Positions 32,875 to 41,797 of a DNA stretch of 52,676 nt are shown here, in pieces. The stretch is from Agromyces seonyuensis. GTDB lineage: Bacteria; Actinomycetota; Actinomycetes; Actinomycetales; Microbacteriaceae. The stretch covers positions 1-52,676 of the forward strand of contig NZ_WSTA01000019.1 of assembly GCF_009789225.1 (NCBI RefSeq), read 5' to 3'. The position numbers and the translations under genes are program-made. Numbering within the stretch: position 1 is the first letter of the stretch; the number at the start of each line of letters is the position of its first letter. The notes under the pieces were generated by a model that searched no databases, was not told the DNA's origin, and saw only the letters and a list, made by a program, of their open reading frames with translations.

Positions 32875-34866
32875 ATGACTTCCACTGCAGCCGCCGCCGG
32901 CGGCCTCCCGGTCGCGCCCGCCGCCGCCTCGGGCGGCTCGCCCGTCGCTCCCGTCGTGCCCGCCCGCGGCGTCCGCCGCCCGCTCGGACTCGACGAAGTG
33001 CGCCTCACCGACGGTTTCTGGGCCCGCCGCCAGGAGGTCAACGCGACCGGCACCATCCCGCACATCGGGCACTGGCTCGACCGGGAGGGCTGGCTCGGCA
33101 ACTTCGACCTCGCGGCCGCAGGGCGGCTCCCCGAGGGGCGGCGGGGCCGGGAGTTCAGCGACTCCGAGGTCTACAAGTACCTCGAGGCGATCGCGTGGGA
33201 GATCGGCCGTCAGGATGCCGCCGGCTCCGCCGATGCGGCGGCGGCGGCCGCGGATCTCGACGCACGGTTCCGCGACGTCGTCGCGCGGGTCGCCGCCGCG
33301 CAGGAGCCCGACGGCTACCTGAACACGAAGTTCGGCCGGCCCGGGCAGGAGCCGCGCTGGAGCGACCTCGAGTGGGGGCACGAGCTCTACTGCCTCGGCC
33401 ATCTCTTCCAGGCCGCCGTCGCGCGCCGTCGCACGCGCCCGGACGCCGACGACGGACTCGTGGACGTCGCCCGGCGGGCCGCCGACCTAGTATCGGACGT
33501 CTTCGGGCCGACGGGCATCCAGTCGGTGTGCGGCCACGCCGAGATCGAGGTCGGGCTCGCCGAGCTCGGCCGCGCGCTCGACGAGCCGCGCTACCTCGAG
33601 CAGGCCGAGCGCTTCGTCGAGCGGCGCGGTCAGGGCACGCTCGCCGACATCGAGTGGGGCCGCTCGTACTACCAGGACGACGTGCCGGTGCGGGAGGCGA
33701 CCGTGCTGCGCGGCCACGCCGTGCGGGCGAACTACCTCGCCGCGGGCGCCGTCGACGTCGCCGTCGACTCGGGCGACGACGCGCTGCTCGGCGCGCTGCG
33801 CGACCAGTGGGCGTCGACCGCCGCCCGGCGCACGTACGTCACGGGCGGGCAGGGGTCCCACCACCAGGACGAGGCGTTCGGCGACGACTTCGAGCTGCCG
33901 AGCGATCGCGCCTATTCGGAGACGTGCGCGGGCATCGCCTCGATCATGTTCAGCGAACGGCTGCTGCTCGCCGACGCGGATCCGACCGAGGCGGCGCGGC
34001 ACGCCGACCTCGTCGAGCGCACGCTCTACAACGTCGTCGCGACCTCGCCGGCCGACGACGGCCGCTCCTTCTACTACGCCAACACGCTGCACCAGCGGCG
34101 GCCGGGCGCCCCGGCCGACCCCGAGGTCGTCTCCCCGCGGGCGCACTCCTCGCTGCGCGCGCCCTGGTTCGAGGTCTCGTGCTGCCCGCCGAACGTGGCG
34201 CGCACCTTCGCGAGCCTCGCCGCCTACTTCGCGACCGCCGATGCCGACGGGGTGCAGCTGCACCAGTACGCGCCCGCGCGGATCGCCACCGACCTCGGCG
34301 GCGGGCGGGCGATCGCGCTCGCCGTCGAGACCTCCTACCCGGCCGACGGGCTCGTGCGGGTGCGGGTCGACGCCGCACCCGGCGACGCCTGGACGCTCGG
34401 CCTCCGCGTGCCGTCGTGGGCCGACGGCGCGCGACTGCGGGTCATCGCGGCCGACGGGGCGCCCGTCGAGGTGCAGGATGCCCATCCGGGCCAGATCGCC
34501 GTCGCGCGCGTGTTCGCCGTGGGCGACGTCGTCGAGCTCGACCTGCCGGTCGCGCCGCGGTTCACCGAACCGGACCCCCGCACCGACGCGATCCGCGGCA
34601 CCCTCGCCGTCGAGCGCGGGCCGGAGGTCTTCGCGCTCGAGTCGGTCGACCTCGCGGGCACCGCGCTCGCCGGGGTCGACCTCGCCGACCTCGTCGTCGA
34701 CGCGTCGGTCGGGCCGCGCGAGGCGGATGGCCGGGTCGTCGTGACGCTGCGGCGCCGCGCGACCGCGGGGGAGCCGATGATCGCGGCCGAGGCAGCGCTC
34801 GTGCCGTACCACGAGTGGGCGGAGCGCGGTCCCTCGACGATGCGGATCTGGCTCCCGACGAGCTAG
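32875..34866 (+). CDS. GH127 beta-L-arabinofuranosidase (DUF1680 family)
   Basis: A 663-residue enzyme of the family typified by bifidobacterial HypBA1, which releases beta-L-arabinofuranose from arabino-oligosaccharides. The key zinc and catalytic residues are all visible: Glu349 and Cys351 in YSETCAGIA, and Cys436/Cys437 in SCCPPN, the first Cys of this pair matching the HypBA1 nucleophile. Other landmarks are VRLTDGFWARR near the N-terminus and YYQDDVPVRE, GHAVRANY and YVTGGQGS in the (alpha/alpha) barrel. No signal peptide, so it acts on imported sugar. Its TAG stop overlaps the stop of the convergent glycosylase gene in a CTAG. Confidence 0.93.
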   Translation: MTSTAAAAGGLPVAPAAASGGSPVAPVVPARGVRRPLGLDEVRLTDGFWARRQEVNATGTIPHIGHWLDREGWLGNFDLAAAGRLPEGRRGREFSDSEVYKYLEAIAWEIGRQDAAGSADAAAAAADLDARFRDVVARVAAAQEPDGYLNTKFGRPGQEPRWSDLEWGHELYCLGHLFQAAVARRRTRPDADDGLVDVARRAADLVSDVFGPTGIQSVCGHAEIEVGLAELGRALDEPRYLEQAERFVERRGQGTLADIEWGRSYYQDDVPVREATVLRGHAVRANYLAAGAVDVAVDSGDDALLGALRDQWASTAARRTYVTGGQGSHHQDEAFGDDFELPSDRAYSETCAGIASIMFSERLLLADADPTEAARHADLVERTLYNVVATSPADDGRSFYYANTLHQRRPGAPADPEVVSPRAHSSLRAPWFEVSCCPPNVARTFASLAAYFATADADGVQLHQYAPARIATDLGGGRAIALAVETSYPADGLVRVRVDAAPGDAWTLGLRVPSWADGARLRVIAADGAPVEVQDAHPGQIAVARVFAVGDVVELDLPVAPRFTEPDPRTDAIRGTLAVERGPEVFALESVDLAGTALAGVDLADLVVDASVGPREADGRVVVTLRRRATAGEPMIAAEAALVPYHEWAERGPSTMRIWLPTS

Positions 34867-35471
34867 GGCTGCTCGTCGGGAAGCGGCCGGGCGCGCTGCG
34901 CGAACAGCGGCACCCCCGCCGCGACCGCCGCTGCCAGATAGGCCGTCGCGAGGGAGTCGAGGGTCGCGTGCGCATTGAGGCCGCTCGGGTTCGGCACGAC
35001 GTGGAGTTCGGCGCCGGCGAGGCGCTCCGGCTGCACGCCGACCCTGGCCCTCGGGCGCCCGAAGCCGACGCGGTAGGCGGTGACGCCGAGCATCGCCACG
35101 ACCTTCGGGCGGAGGCGGTCGACCTTCTCCTCGAGGGCGGCGGCGCCCTCGACGAGCTGGTCGCGCGTCAGCTCGTCGGCCCGTGCGGTCGCGAACGGCA
35201 CGAGGCTCGTGACGCCGACGCCCTGCCGGTCGAAGAGGCCGTGGTCGTCGGAGGAGAGCCCGGCCGAGGCATCCACCACCCGGTCGAAGATGCCGGCGCG
35301 CTCGAGCGCCGGGTAGAAGCGGTTGCCGCGCCGCGCGAACGGCGCCCCGACGGCGGCCGTCCAGAGCCCCGGGTTGATGCCGCAGAACAGCAGGCGCAGT
35401 TCGCCGTCGGGCAGCGTGTCGGGGATGGCGGCGCCGTGGAACGCGGCGAGTTCCTCGCGGGTGAATCCCAT
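34863..35471 (-). CDS. mug: Mismatch-specific uracil/thymine-DNA glycosylase (Mug type)
   Basis: A 202-residue base-excision repair enzyme removing uracil or thymine opposite guanine. The active-site motif is LLFCGINPGLWTAA (GINPG with the catalytic Asn), followed by GNRFYPALERAG; the C-terminal motif is VVPNPSGLNAH, corresponding to the NPSGL intercalating loop. The length is normal. CAGGAT lies 6 nt before the ATG, suggesting a leaderless message. The gene lies next to ku and is convergent with the GH127 gene; the two stop codons share the bases of one CTAG palindrome. Confidence 0.92.
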   Translation of the reverse strand: MGFTREELAAFHGAAIPDTLPDGELRLLFCGINPGLWTAAVGAPFARRGNRFYPALERAGIFDRVVDASAGLSSDDHGLFDRQGVGVTSLVPFATARADELTRDQLVEGAAALEEKVDRLRPKVVAMLGVTAYRVGFGRPRARVGVQPERLAGAELHVVPNPSGLNAHATLDSLATAYLAAAVAAGVPLFAQRARPLPDEQP

Positions 35472-35538
35472 CCGGTCATCCTGGCATCGCGCTCGCCGGG
35501 GCGGGTCGGACCCACCGATCGGAGCGATGCGCCGAGGC

Positions 35539-36336
35539 TCAGCCGCTCGCGGCCTTGCGCCTCGCCGCGACCGACTGCTTGAGCGCCTCCATGAGGTCGA
35601 TGACCTCGCCGCCCTCCTCCTCGGCCGGTTCGCCGAAGGTCGCCGCGGTGTCGATGTGGTCGCCGTGCTCGAGCTTCGCCTCGATGAGGGTGCGCAGCTC
35701 CTGCTGGTAGTCGTCGCTGAACTTCGACGGGTCGAAGTCCTCCGAGAGGGACTGCACGAGCTGCGCCGAGAGGTCGAGCTCCTTCTTCGTGACCGACGGC
35801 TCGTCGTCGAGCGAGGGGAACGCGGCCTCGCGCACCTCGTCGGCCCAGAGCAGCGTCTGCACGACGAGCACGTTGCCCCGCACCCGCAGGGCGGCGAGCC
35901 GCGTCTTCTGGCGGAGCGCGAACTGCACGATCGCGGTGCGGTCGGTCTCCAGCAGCGTGCGCCGCAGGAGCGCGTACGCCTTCGTCGACTTGCCGTCGGG
36001 CTCGAGGTAGTACGGCTTGTCGAGCATGATCGGGTCGATCTGGTCGCTCGGCACGAACTCGACGACCTCGATCTCCTGCGAGCGCTCGGCGGGCAGCGAC
36101 TTCAGGTCTTCGGCGGTGAGCACCACGGTGCGCTCGCCGTCGACGTAGGCGCGGGCGATGTCCTTGTACTCGACCTTCTCGCCGTCGAGCTCGCAGGTGC
36201 GCTGATAGCGGATGCGCCCGCCATCGGCCTCGTGCACCTGATGCAACGGCGCATCGTGGTCCTCGACGGCGCTGTAGAGCTTGATGGGCACATTCACGAG
36301 TCCGAATGTGAGCGCCCCTTTCCAGATGGCTCTCAT
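35539..36336 (-). CDS. ku: Ku homodimer protein of bacterial non-homologous end joining
   Basis: A 265-residue Ku protein. It begins MRAIWKGALTFGLVNVPIKL, the hallmark bacterial Ku start, and includes ELDGEKVEYKDIARAY and IMLDKPYYLEPDGKSTKAY. It forms a ring on broken DNA ends and recruits LigD, which is encoded 2.4 kb away on the opposite strand. The tail (LMEALKQSVAARRKAASG) carries the minimal basic extension. The start is ATG 36336; an upstream extension lacks support. Confidence 0.96.
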   Translation of the reverse strand: MRAIWKGALTFGLVNVPIKLYSAVEDHDAPLHQVHEADGGRIRYQRTCELDGEKVEYKDIARAYVDGERTVVLTAEDLKSLPAERSQEIEVVEFVPSDQIDPIMLDKPYYLEPDGKSTKAYALLRRTLLETDRTAIVQFALRQKTRLAALRVRGNVLVVQTLLWADEVREAAFPSLDDEPSVTKKELDLSAQLVQSLSEDFDPSKFSDDYQQELRTLIEAKLEHGDHIDTAATFGEPAEEEGGEVIDLMEALKQSVAARRKAASG

Positions 36337-36488
36337 GGCTCCAGTGAACACCTCCGGGCGCCGGGCGGGAAGGGTCCGGGTTTTCCGGAACGCGCGGACG
36401 CACGGCTGCGCCGCATTGCGGCGCGGGGTCCGTCCGCCGTATGCATCGAGCATCAGGTGAGGATGCCTCGACGGAATGAGGTCGGCTC

Positions 36489-38687
36489 GTGGCACGGATC
36501 GGGTTGCTCGACGCGATGCGGATGCTCGCCGCGACGGCGGCCGCGCTCCTGCTCTCCGCAAGCGTGCTGATCGGCGGTGCGGCGCGCGCCGACGGCACCG
36601 AGGCGCCCCAGCCCGACTCCCCGGCTTCGACCGCTGACCCGGTGTGCGTCGAGGCGCGGGCGTTCCTCGACGACGGGAAGCCGGGCGATGCGGCCGACCT
36701 CCTCGCCGCGGTCGGCATCTCGGATGCGTCCGGCGCGGCATCCTGCGCGCTGGAGGCGGCCCTCGCGCAGCTCGCGCTCGGCGAGATCGGGCAGGACGCC
36801 GTCGCGAGGTGCCTGCTGGCGATGGAACTCGTCCGTGTCGAGGAGTACGAAGCGGCGCTCGAGGTCATCGACACGGCGCGGGAGAGCGCGTTGGCCGACG
36901 CGAGCGCCGCAGCGATCGATGCGCCCGAGTCCCGCCGGCACACGGCGATGTGCGGCCCCGCGCGGAAGCTGGCGGAGCAGGGCTTCGCTGCAACCGATCC
37001 GATCGGGAGCTTCGCAGTCGGGTTCGCCGCGACGACCGAGCGCGCGAGCGAGGACCTGCTCCCGCTCGTGCTCGGAGTGCTCGCAGCGGCGCTCGTGATC
37101 CTGCTGCTCGGCCGGCTCCTCGCGCTCACGCCGCTCCTGCGCGATCCGGTGACGGGGAGGCTGCATCGGCTGCTGAAGTGGCCCGCCTGGATCCTGCCGT
37201 TCGCCGTGCCGGGCGCCGCGATCTGGCTCGCCGACGCCGACGTCGTGGAGCCGAATCGGTCGTGGATCGCGATCGGCGTGCTCCTGCTCGGCGGTGCCGT
37301 CGCCGTCTACTGCTTCGGTCGCTGGCTCGCCACGCAAGTTCGCATCGTGTTCGAGTTCGGTCCGCCCGTCGCAACGGCACCGCCGGACGGGCCGCCGGAT
37401 CCGGATCCGGTCGCAGGCCCCGCAGGAGCGCTGGTCGCGGCGCCGTCGAGCGGATCCGGGGAGGCGTCGGACTCGATCCGGACGCTGTATCTCGCAAGGC
37501 TGGCGGTGATCGGCGGCGAGCCGGCAACCGGGATCGAGATCCCTGTCGGCACCGACGTCACCGATCTCGCCGACGTGCTCGAACACCTTGCGGACGCGCC
37601 GAAGTCCCCTGGTGCGATCTGGAAACGGATGCTGGATGCGGTGCGCCTGATCTTCCTGACCTCGCCGTGGCGCATCAGGGTCGTCCTCCGTGCGGGTGAT
37701 GAGATCCATCTCGACTTCGAACGCAACGGCCATCGGGTCGCGTTCGAGTCGGTCGGCTTCGCCGACCTGGATGCCGCCGGGGCCGTGTTCGACGATGCCG
37801 GTCGACGCCGCGCACTCGCCACGCTCGCAGCCGGGGTCACAGTGGGGGTGCTCGGGCGACGGTACCGGCATTTCGAGTCGGGGCTCTTCGGGGCGACCGA
37901 TCCGCGCAGCATCGGGTTGCACAGCGTCGCGACGATCGACCTCGGCTACGAGCGGAAGGAGGCGGCCATCCGGGTGCTCGAAGCCGCGATCGGCCACGAC
38001 GGCGGCAACCGACTCGCGACGACCGCGCTCTGGAACTATCGCCATCGCGACGCCACGGACGAAGCGGAGATTCGTGACTACGCGCGCTGGCTCTACGGCG
38101 AGTTGGCGATCGGGTGGCGGCGACCGGGCGGATCGAGTCTCGAGCAACGTCTGACCGCCTCGTATCTGTCGATCGCCCGCAACGGAATCTCCCGGTTGGG
38201 GAACGACCGGGAAGCCGTCAGGGCCGCGACGGCCGCGGCGGTCGCCGGACTGGCCGGGTCGTATCGGCGTCGGGGCAGGCGGCCGGACCGCGCGCGGATC
38301 GCCGTCCAGCGTCAGCGATTCGGCGCGGGTGCGTTCGCCCTCGGCGCCCTCGACGGAGCGGAGGCGACGCCGGGATTCGAGTTCCGGGTGTCGTCGAGCG
38401 CGTCGGCGGAGTGGCGGAAGCGGCGCAACCGCCACGTGCGCGAGTGGGCGCGCGATGCCTCCCGCAGCCGGAACCCCGGGGTCAGATACAGCCTGTGCTG
38501 CGCTCGCGTCGCGCGAGGCGAATTCGACTCGGAGCGCGGGCTCGACCTCATCCGCGACGACTTCGCTATCGGCACGTCCCGGACCGCCCTCAGGGAGTGG
38601 GCCGCGAGAGATCCGGAGCTGACGACGCTGCGCGCGCACGCAGAGGCGGAGTCGTGGTTCACGGCCCCGGTCGGCCCGCTGGCCTGA
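36489..38687 (+). CDS. Large membrane protein of unknown function between ku and ligD
   Basis: A 732-residue protein I cannot assign to a family. An N-terminal signal-like helix (about 11-33) is followed by an external region of about 155 residues with four Cys (53, 86, 108, 155) that could form two disulfides and has a helical, TPR-like look. Three more hydrophobic segments lie at about 190-213, 231-247 and 259-277. A Pro/Gly-rich linker then leads into a roughly 430-residue presumably cytoplasmic domain containing WRIRVVLRAGDEIHLDFERN, basic helical stretches (SYRRRGRRPDRARIAVQRQR) and Ala/Arg/Glu-rich helices. GAGG lies 7 nt before the GTG. Codon usage is slightly less GC-rich than in ku and ligD, hinting at a different history. 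No enzyme motif is seen. Confidence 0.8.
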   Translation: MARIGLLDAMRMLAATAAALLLSASVLIGGAARADGTEAPQPDSPASTADPVCVEARAFLDDGKPGDAADLLAAVGISDASGAASCALEAALAQLALGEIGQDAVARCLLAMELVRVEEYEAALEVIDTARESALADASAAAIDAPESRRHTAMCGPARKLAEQGFAATDPIGSFAVGFAATTERASEDLLPLVLGVLAAALVILLLGRLLALTPLLRDPVTGRLHRLLKWPAWILPFAVPGAAIWLADADVVEPNRSWIAIGVLLLGGAVAVYCFGRWLATQVRIVFEFGPPVATAPPDGPPDPDPVAGPAGALVAAPSSGSGEASDSIRTLYLARLAVIGGEPATGIEIPVGTDVTDLADVLEHLADAPKSPGAIWKRMLDAVRLIFLTSPWRIRVVLRAGDEIHLDFERNGHRVAFESVGFADLDAAGAVFDDAGRRRALATLAAGVTVGVLGRRYRHFESGLFGATDPRSIGLHSVATIDLGYERKEAAIRVLEAAIGHDGGNRLATTALWNYRHRDATDEAEIRDYARWLYGELAIGWRRPGGSSLEQRLTASYLSIARNGISRLGNDREAVRAATAAAVAGLAGSYRRRGRRPDRARIAVQRQRFGAGAFALGALDGAEATPGFEFRVSSSASAEWRKRRNRHVREWARDASRSRNPGVRYSLCCARVARGEFDSERGLDLIRDDFAIGTSRTALREWAARDPELTTLRAHAEAESWFTAPVGPLA

Positions 38688-38759
38688 CTCGGCGAGGGCC
38701 GGCTTGCGGCGCATCCCGACGGCTGTACGCCGACCGCTCCGATCGCGCAGACTGAACCC

Positions 38760-41300
38760 ATGGCAGCCGGGGCGGGGCGCGTGGTCGACGTCGATGGGCG
38801 GCACCTCGCGGTGTCGAACCTCGATAAGGTCATGTATCCCGAGACCGGCACGACGAAGGGCGAGGTGCTCGGCTACTACGCCGAGGTCGCGCCCCTGCTG
38901 CTGCCGCACACGGCGGGGCGGCCGTGCACGCGCAAGCGCTGGGTGCACGGCGTCGGCACCGAGACCGATCCGCAGCCGGTGTTCTTCGAGAAGCAGATCG
39001 ACCAGGGCGCCCCCGACTGGGTGCGGCGCGGCACGATCGAGCACTCCGACGGCCCCAAGACGTACCCGATCGTCGGCGACCGACCGACGCTCGTGTGGCT
39101 CGCCCAGCTCGCCGCGCTCGAACTGCACGTGCCGCAGTGGCGCTTCGACGCGCGGGGCGAACGCGGCAACCCCGACCGGCTCGTGCTCGACCTCGACCCC
39201 GGCCCGGGCGTCGGACTCGCGGAGTGCGCGATCGTCGCGCGCGAAGCGCGAGGCATCCTCGGCGGCATGGGGCTCGACCCGGTGCCGGTGACGAGCGGGT
39301 CGAAGGGCCTGCACCTCTACGCCGCGCTCGACGGCTCGTTCACGAGCGACCAGGTGCGCGACGTCGCCCACGAGCTCGCGAAGGCGCTCGAGGCCGATCA
39401 CCGCGATCTCGTGGTGAGCCGTATGGCGAAGGATGCCCGCCCCGGCAAGGTCTTCGTCGACTGGAGCCAGAACACCGCGGCGAAGACGACGGTCGCGCCC
39501 TACTCGCTGCGCGGCCGGTTCCGCCCGTTCGCGGCCGCACCGCGCACGTGGGAGGAGCTCGAAGACCCGGACCTGCGCCACCTCGAGTTCGAGGAGGTGC
39601 TCGAACGGGTGCGTGCCGGCCTCGATCCGATGGCGCGCATCGACGCCTGGACGGGCGGACTCGCGTCCTTCGCCGCGACCCCGCGCGAGGCGGCGCCCGC
39701 GTCGGTGCCGGGATCGGATGCCGCGGTGGCCGCCGCGGCCGCCGCCGGCACGACCGGTTCGGGGGCGACCGGCGACGCCCTCGACCGCTACCGGGCCAAG
39801 CGGGACCCGGCGAAGACGCCCGAACCGATCCCCGCGAGGGTCGAGCCGTCGACGCTCGGCGGCGCCCCGCGCTTCGTCGTGCAGGAGCACCACGCGAGCC
39901 GCCTGCACTGGGACTTCCGCCTCGAACGCGACGGCGTGCTGAAGTCGTGGGCCGTGCCCAAGGGCATCCCCGTGGTCGACGCGCATCCGCCGATCCAGCA
40001 CCTCGCGGTCGAGGTCGAGGACCACCCGCTCGAGTACGGCTCCTTCGCGGGCACGATCCCGGCGGGGGAGTACGGCGGCGGCGAGGTGACGATCTGGGAC
40101 GACGGCACCTACGACCTCGAGAAGTGGCGCGATGCCGAGATCATCGTCACCCTGCACGGCCGCCCCGGCGGGCCCATCGGCGCCGGCCGCTACGTGCTCA
40201 TCCGCACGAGCGGCTCGGGCGAGAAGGCGCAGTGGCTGCTGCACCGCTCCGCGCCGAAGGACGGTCCGAACCGTCGGGCACCGGCGACGACGGGCGCGAA
40301 ACGGCAGGATGCTGCGCCGCCGGCGCCGGGCATCCCGTACCGGCCCATGCTCGCCACGGCGGCGACGATCGCCGAGATCGGGCGCGGCACGCATGCGCTC
40401 GAGTTCAAGTGGGACGGCATCCGGGCGCTGGCGCGGAGCGCCGGCGGGGGTGTGCGCCTCGTCTCGCGCCGGGGGCAGGATCTCGCGCTCGCCTATCCCG
40501 AGCTCGGCCGGCTGCCCGAGGCGCTCACGGCCGACGCCGTCGTCGACGGCGAGATCGTCGCCCGCGACGAGGGGGGCGCCCCGTCGTTCGAACTGCTGCA
40601 AGGGCGGATGAACCTGACCAACCCGGCCGAGATCGCGCACGCCCGCGAGCGCACGCCGATCGCGCTGCTGCTCTTCGACGTGCTCGAGATCGACGGCGTC
40701 GACGTGACCGGCCTGCCGTGGGTCGAGCGTCGCGGCCGCCTCGAGAGCCTCGTGAAACCGGTCGACGGGGTGCCGGTCGAGCTGCCCGCGCTCGCCGCGG
40801 GCACGCCGTCCGCCGCGATCGCCGAGGCGGCGCGACTCGGCCTCGAGGGCATCGTGGCGAAGGATCCGTCCTCGCCCTACCGTTCGGGCGAGCGCACGCG
40901 AGAGTGGTGCAAGCACGCGTTCCGCACGACGCAGGAGGTCGTCATCGGCGGGTGGCGACCCGGGCAGGGATCTCGGGCCGGCCGCATCGCCTCGCTCCTC
41001 GTCGGTATCCCGGACGGCGCCGGCGGGATCGCGTACGCGGGTCGGGTCGGCTCCGGCTTCACCGAGCGGGAGCTCGACCGGATGCTGACGACGCTCGAGC
41101 CGCTCGGCGCGGACGCGAGTCCCTTCACGGCGGTGCCCGAGCTCGACGCCCGCGACGCGCACTGGGTGCGCCCGGAGCTCGTGGGCGAGATCGAGCTGAA
41201 GGGCTGGACGCGGACCGGCGCGGCACGCCAGCCCAGCTGGCGGGGGCTGCGGCCCGACAAGGCGCCGTCCGACGTCGCCGCGACGCCCGCACCGTCCTGA
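38760..41300 (+). CDS. ligD: Multifunctional end-joining ligase LigD (polymerase-phosphoesterase-ligase)
   Basis: An 846-residue three-domain enzyme in the mycobacterial order. The primase-polymerase domain (about 1-290) carries the catalytic Asp pair in VLDLDPGPG. The 3'-phosphoesterase domain (about 335-490) contains VVQEHHASRLHWDFRLERDG and AQWLLHRSAPKDG. The ATP-dependent ligase domain (about 520-830) has the nucleophile Lys550 in EFKWDGIRALAR, then VVDGEIVARDEGG and LEGIVAKDPSSPY. It repairs double-strand breaks with Ku. CAGACT (38748-38753) lies 6 nt before the ATG, so the message is likely leaderless. Confidence 0.96.
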   Translation: MAAGAGRVVDVDGRHLAVSNLDKVMYPETGTTKGEVLGYYAEVAPLLLPHTAGRPCTRKRWVHGVGTETDPQPVFFEKQIDQGAPDWVRRGTIEHSDGPKTYPIVGDRPTLVWLAQLAALELHVPQWRFDARGERGNPDRLVLDLDPGPGVGLAECAIVAREARGILGGMGLDPVPVTSGSKGLHLYAALDGSFTSDQVRDVAHELAKALEADHRDLVVSRMAKDARPGKVFVDWSQNTAAKTTVAPYSLRGRFRPFAAAPRTWEELEDPDLRHLEFEEVLERVRAGLDPMARIDAWTGGLASFAATPREAAPASVPGSDAAVAAAAAAGTTGSGATGDALDRYRAKRDPAKTPEPIPARVEPSTLGGAPRFVVQEHHASRLHWDFRLERDGVLKSWAVPKGIPVVDAHPPIQHLAVEVEDHPLEYGSFAGTIPAGEYGGGEVTIWDDGTYDLEKWRDAEIIVTLHGRPGGPIGAGRYVLIRTSGSGEKAQWLLHRSAPKDGPNRRAPATTGAKRQDAAPPAPGIPYRPMLATAATIAEIGRGTHALEFKWDGIRALARSAGGGVRLVSRRGQDLALAYPELGRLPEALTADAVVDGEIVARDEGGAPSFELLQGRMNLTNPAEIAHARERTPIALLLFDVLEIDGVDVTGLPWVERRGRLESLVKPVDGVPVELPALAAGTPSAAIAEAARLGLEGIVAKDPSSPYRSGERTREWCKHAFRTTQEVVIGGWRPGQGSRAGRIASLLVGIPDGAGGIAYAGRVGSGFTERELDRMLTTLEPLGADASPFTAVPELDARDAHWVRPELVGEIELKGWTRTGAARQPSWRGLRPDKAPSDVAATPAPS

Positions 41301-41349
41301 GCGAGACGCCCTCTGGTCATTCCCGGGGTCGCCTGACTACGGTGTGCGC

Positions 41350-41790
41350 ATGGGCACGATCTACTACGGCGACGCGGGCACCCCCATCGGCATCGAGGAT
41401 CGTGCGCTCGCGCACCTCAAGGTCGCCATCGCGACGAAGCTGCGTCGCGGCGAGAGCTTCACGCTCTCGTGGAAGCATCCGGACGGCCAGCCGGCGGGGC
41501 GCTCGACGATCTGGCTGCACCCGTCGATCCCGCTGCGCTTCGTCTTCGACGAGCCCGAGCCGCCGGAACTCAACCGCGAGTTCATCGAGGAACTCATGCG
41601 CTCCGCGAACACCTCGGGGGGCATCCAGCTCATCGAGGAGCACATCGAGACCGGCCCGGTCCCGACGGTCGACGTCCCCGACGGGCTCGCGGTCGAGGGG
41701 GAGGGGACGGCGAAGGTCACCCGCACCGAGCACGGTGCGACCGTCGAGGTCGAGGTCTCCGACGACGCGGCCGACGGCGCGCGGGGCTGA
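41350..41790 (+). CDS. DUF7882-type small protein, copy 1
   Basis: A 146-residue protein whose first 100 residues closely match the protein at 44589-44912 (MGxxxY start, DRxLAHLxVAI, KLRR-ESF, GRxTxWLHxSIPLxF, LNR, ANxxGG). I recall relatives in Microbacteriaceae listed as DUF7882 and sometimes labelled ATP-dependent DNA ligase, although no ligase motif is present. This copy has an extra acidic C-terminal tail. TACGGT (41338-41343) lies 6 nt before the ATG at 41350. It begins 49 bases after ligD on the same strand, suggesting a link with DNA end joining or stress, by position only. Confidence 0.8.
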   Translation: MGTIYYGDAGTPIGIEDRALAHLKVAIATKLRRGESFTLSWKHPDGQPAGRSTIWLHPSIPLRFVFDEPEPPELNREFIEELMRSANTSGGIQLIEEHIETGPVPTVDVPDGLAVEGEGTAKVTRTEHGATVEVEVSDDAADGARG

Positions 41791-41797
41791 GGCCCCC

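Noticed and set aside
29124..33101. A 1325-codon minus-strand open frame across the arabinoside operon
   Set aside because: Antisense to well-supported binding-protein and permease genes, with no recognisable domain.
36453..41162. A 1569-codon open frame on the minus strand antisense to the unknown membrane protein and ligD
   Set aside because: It is low-complexity Arg/Ala/Gly/Glu-rich, has no domain, and mirrors two well-supported genes; long antisense frames are expected at this GC content.
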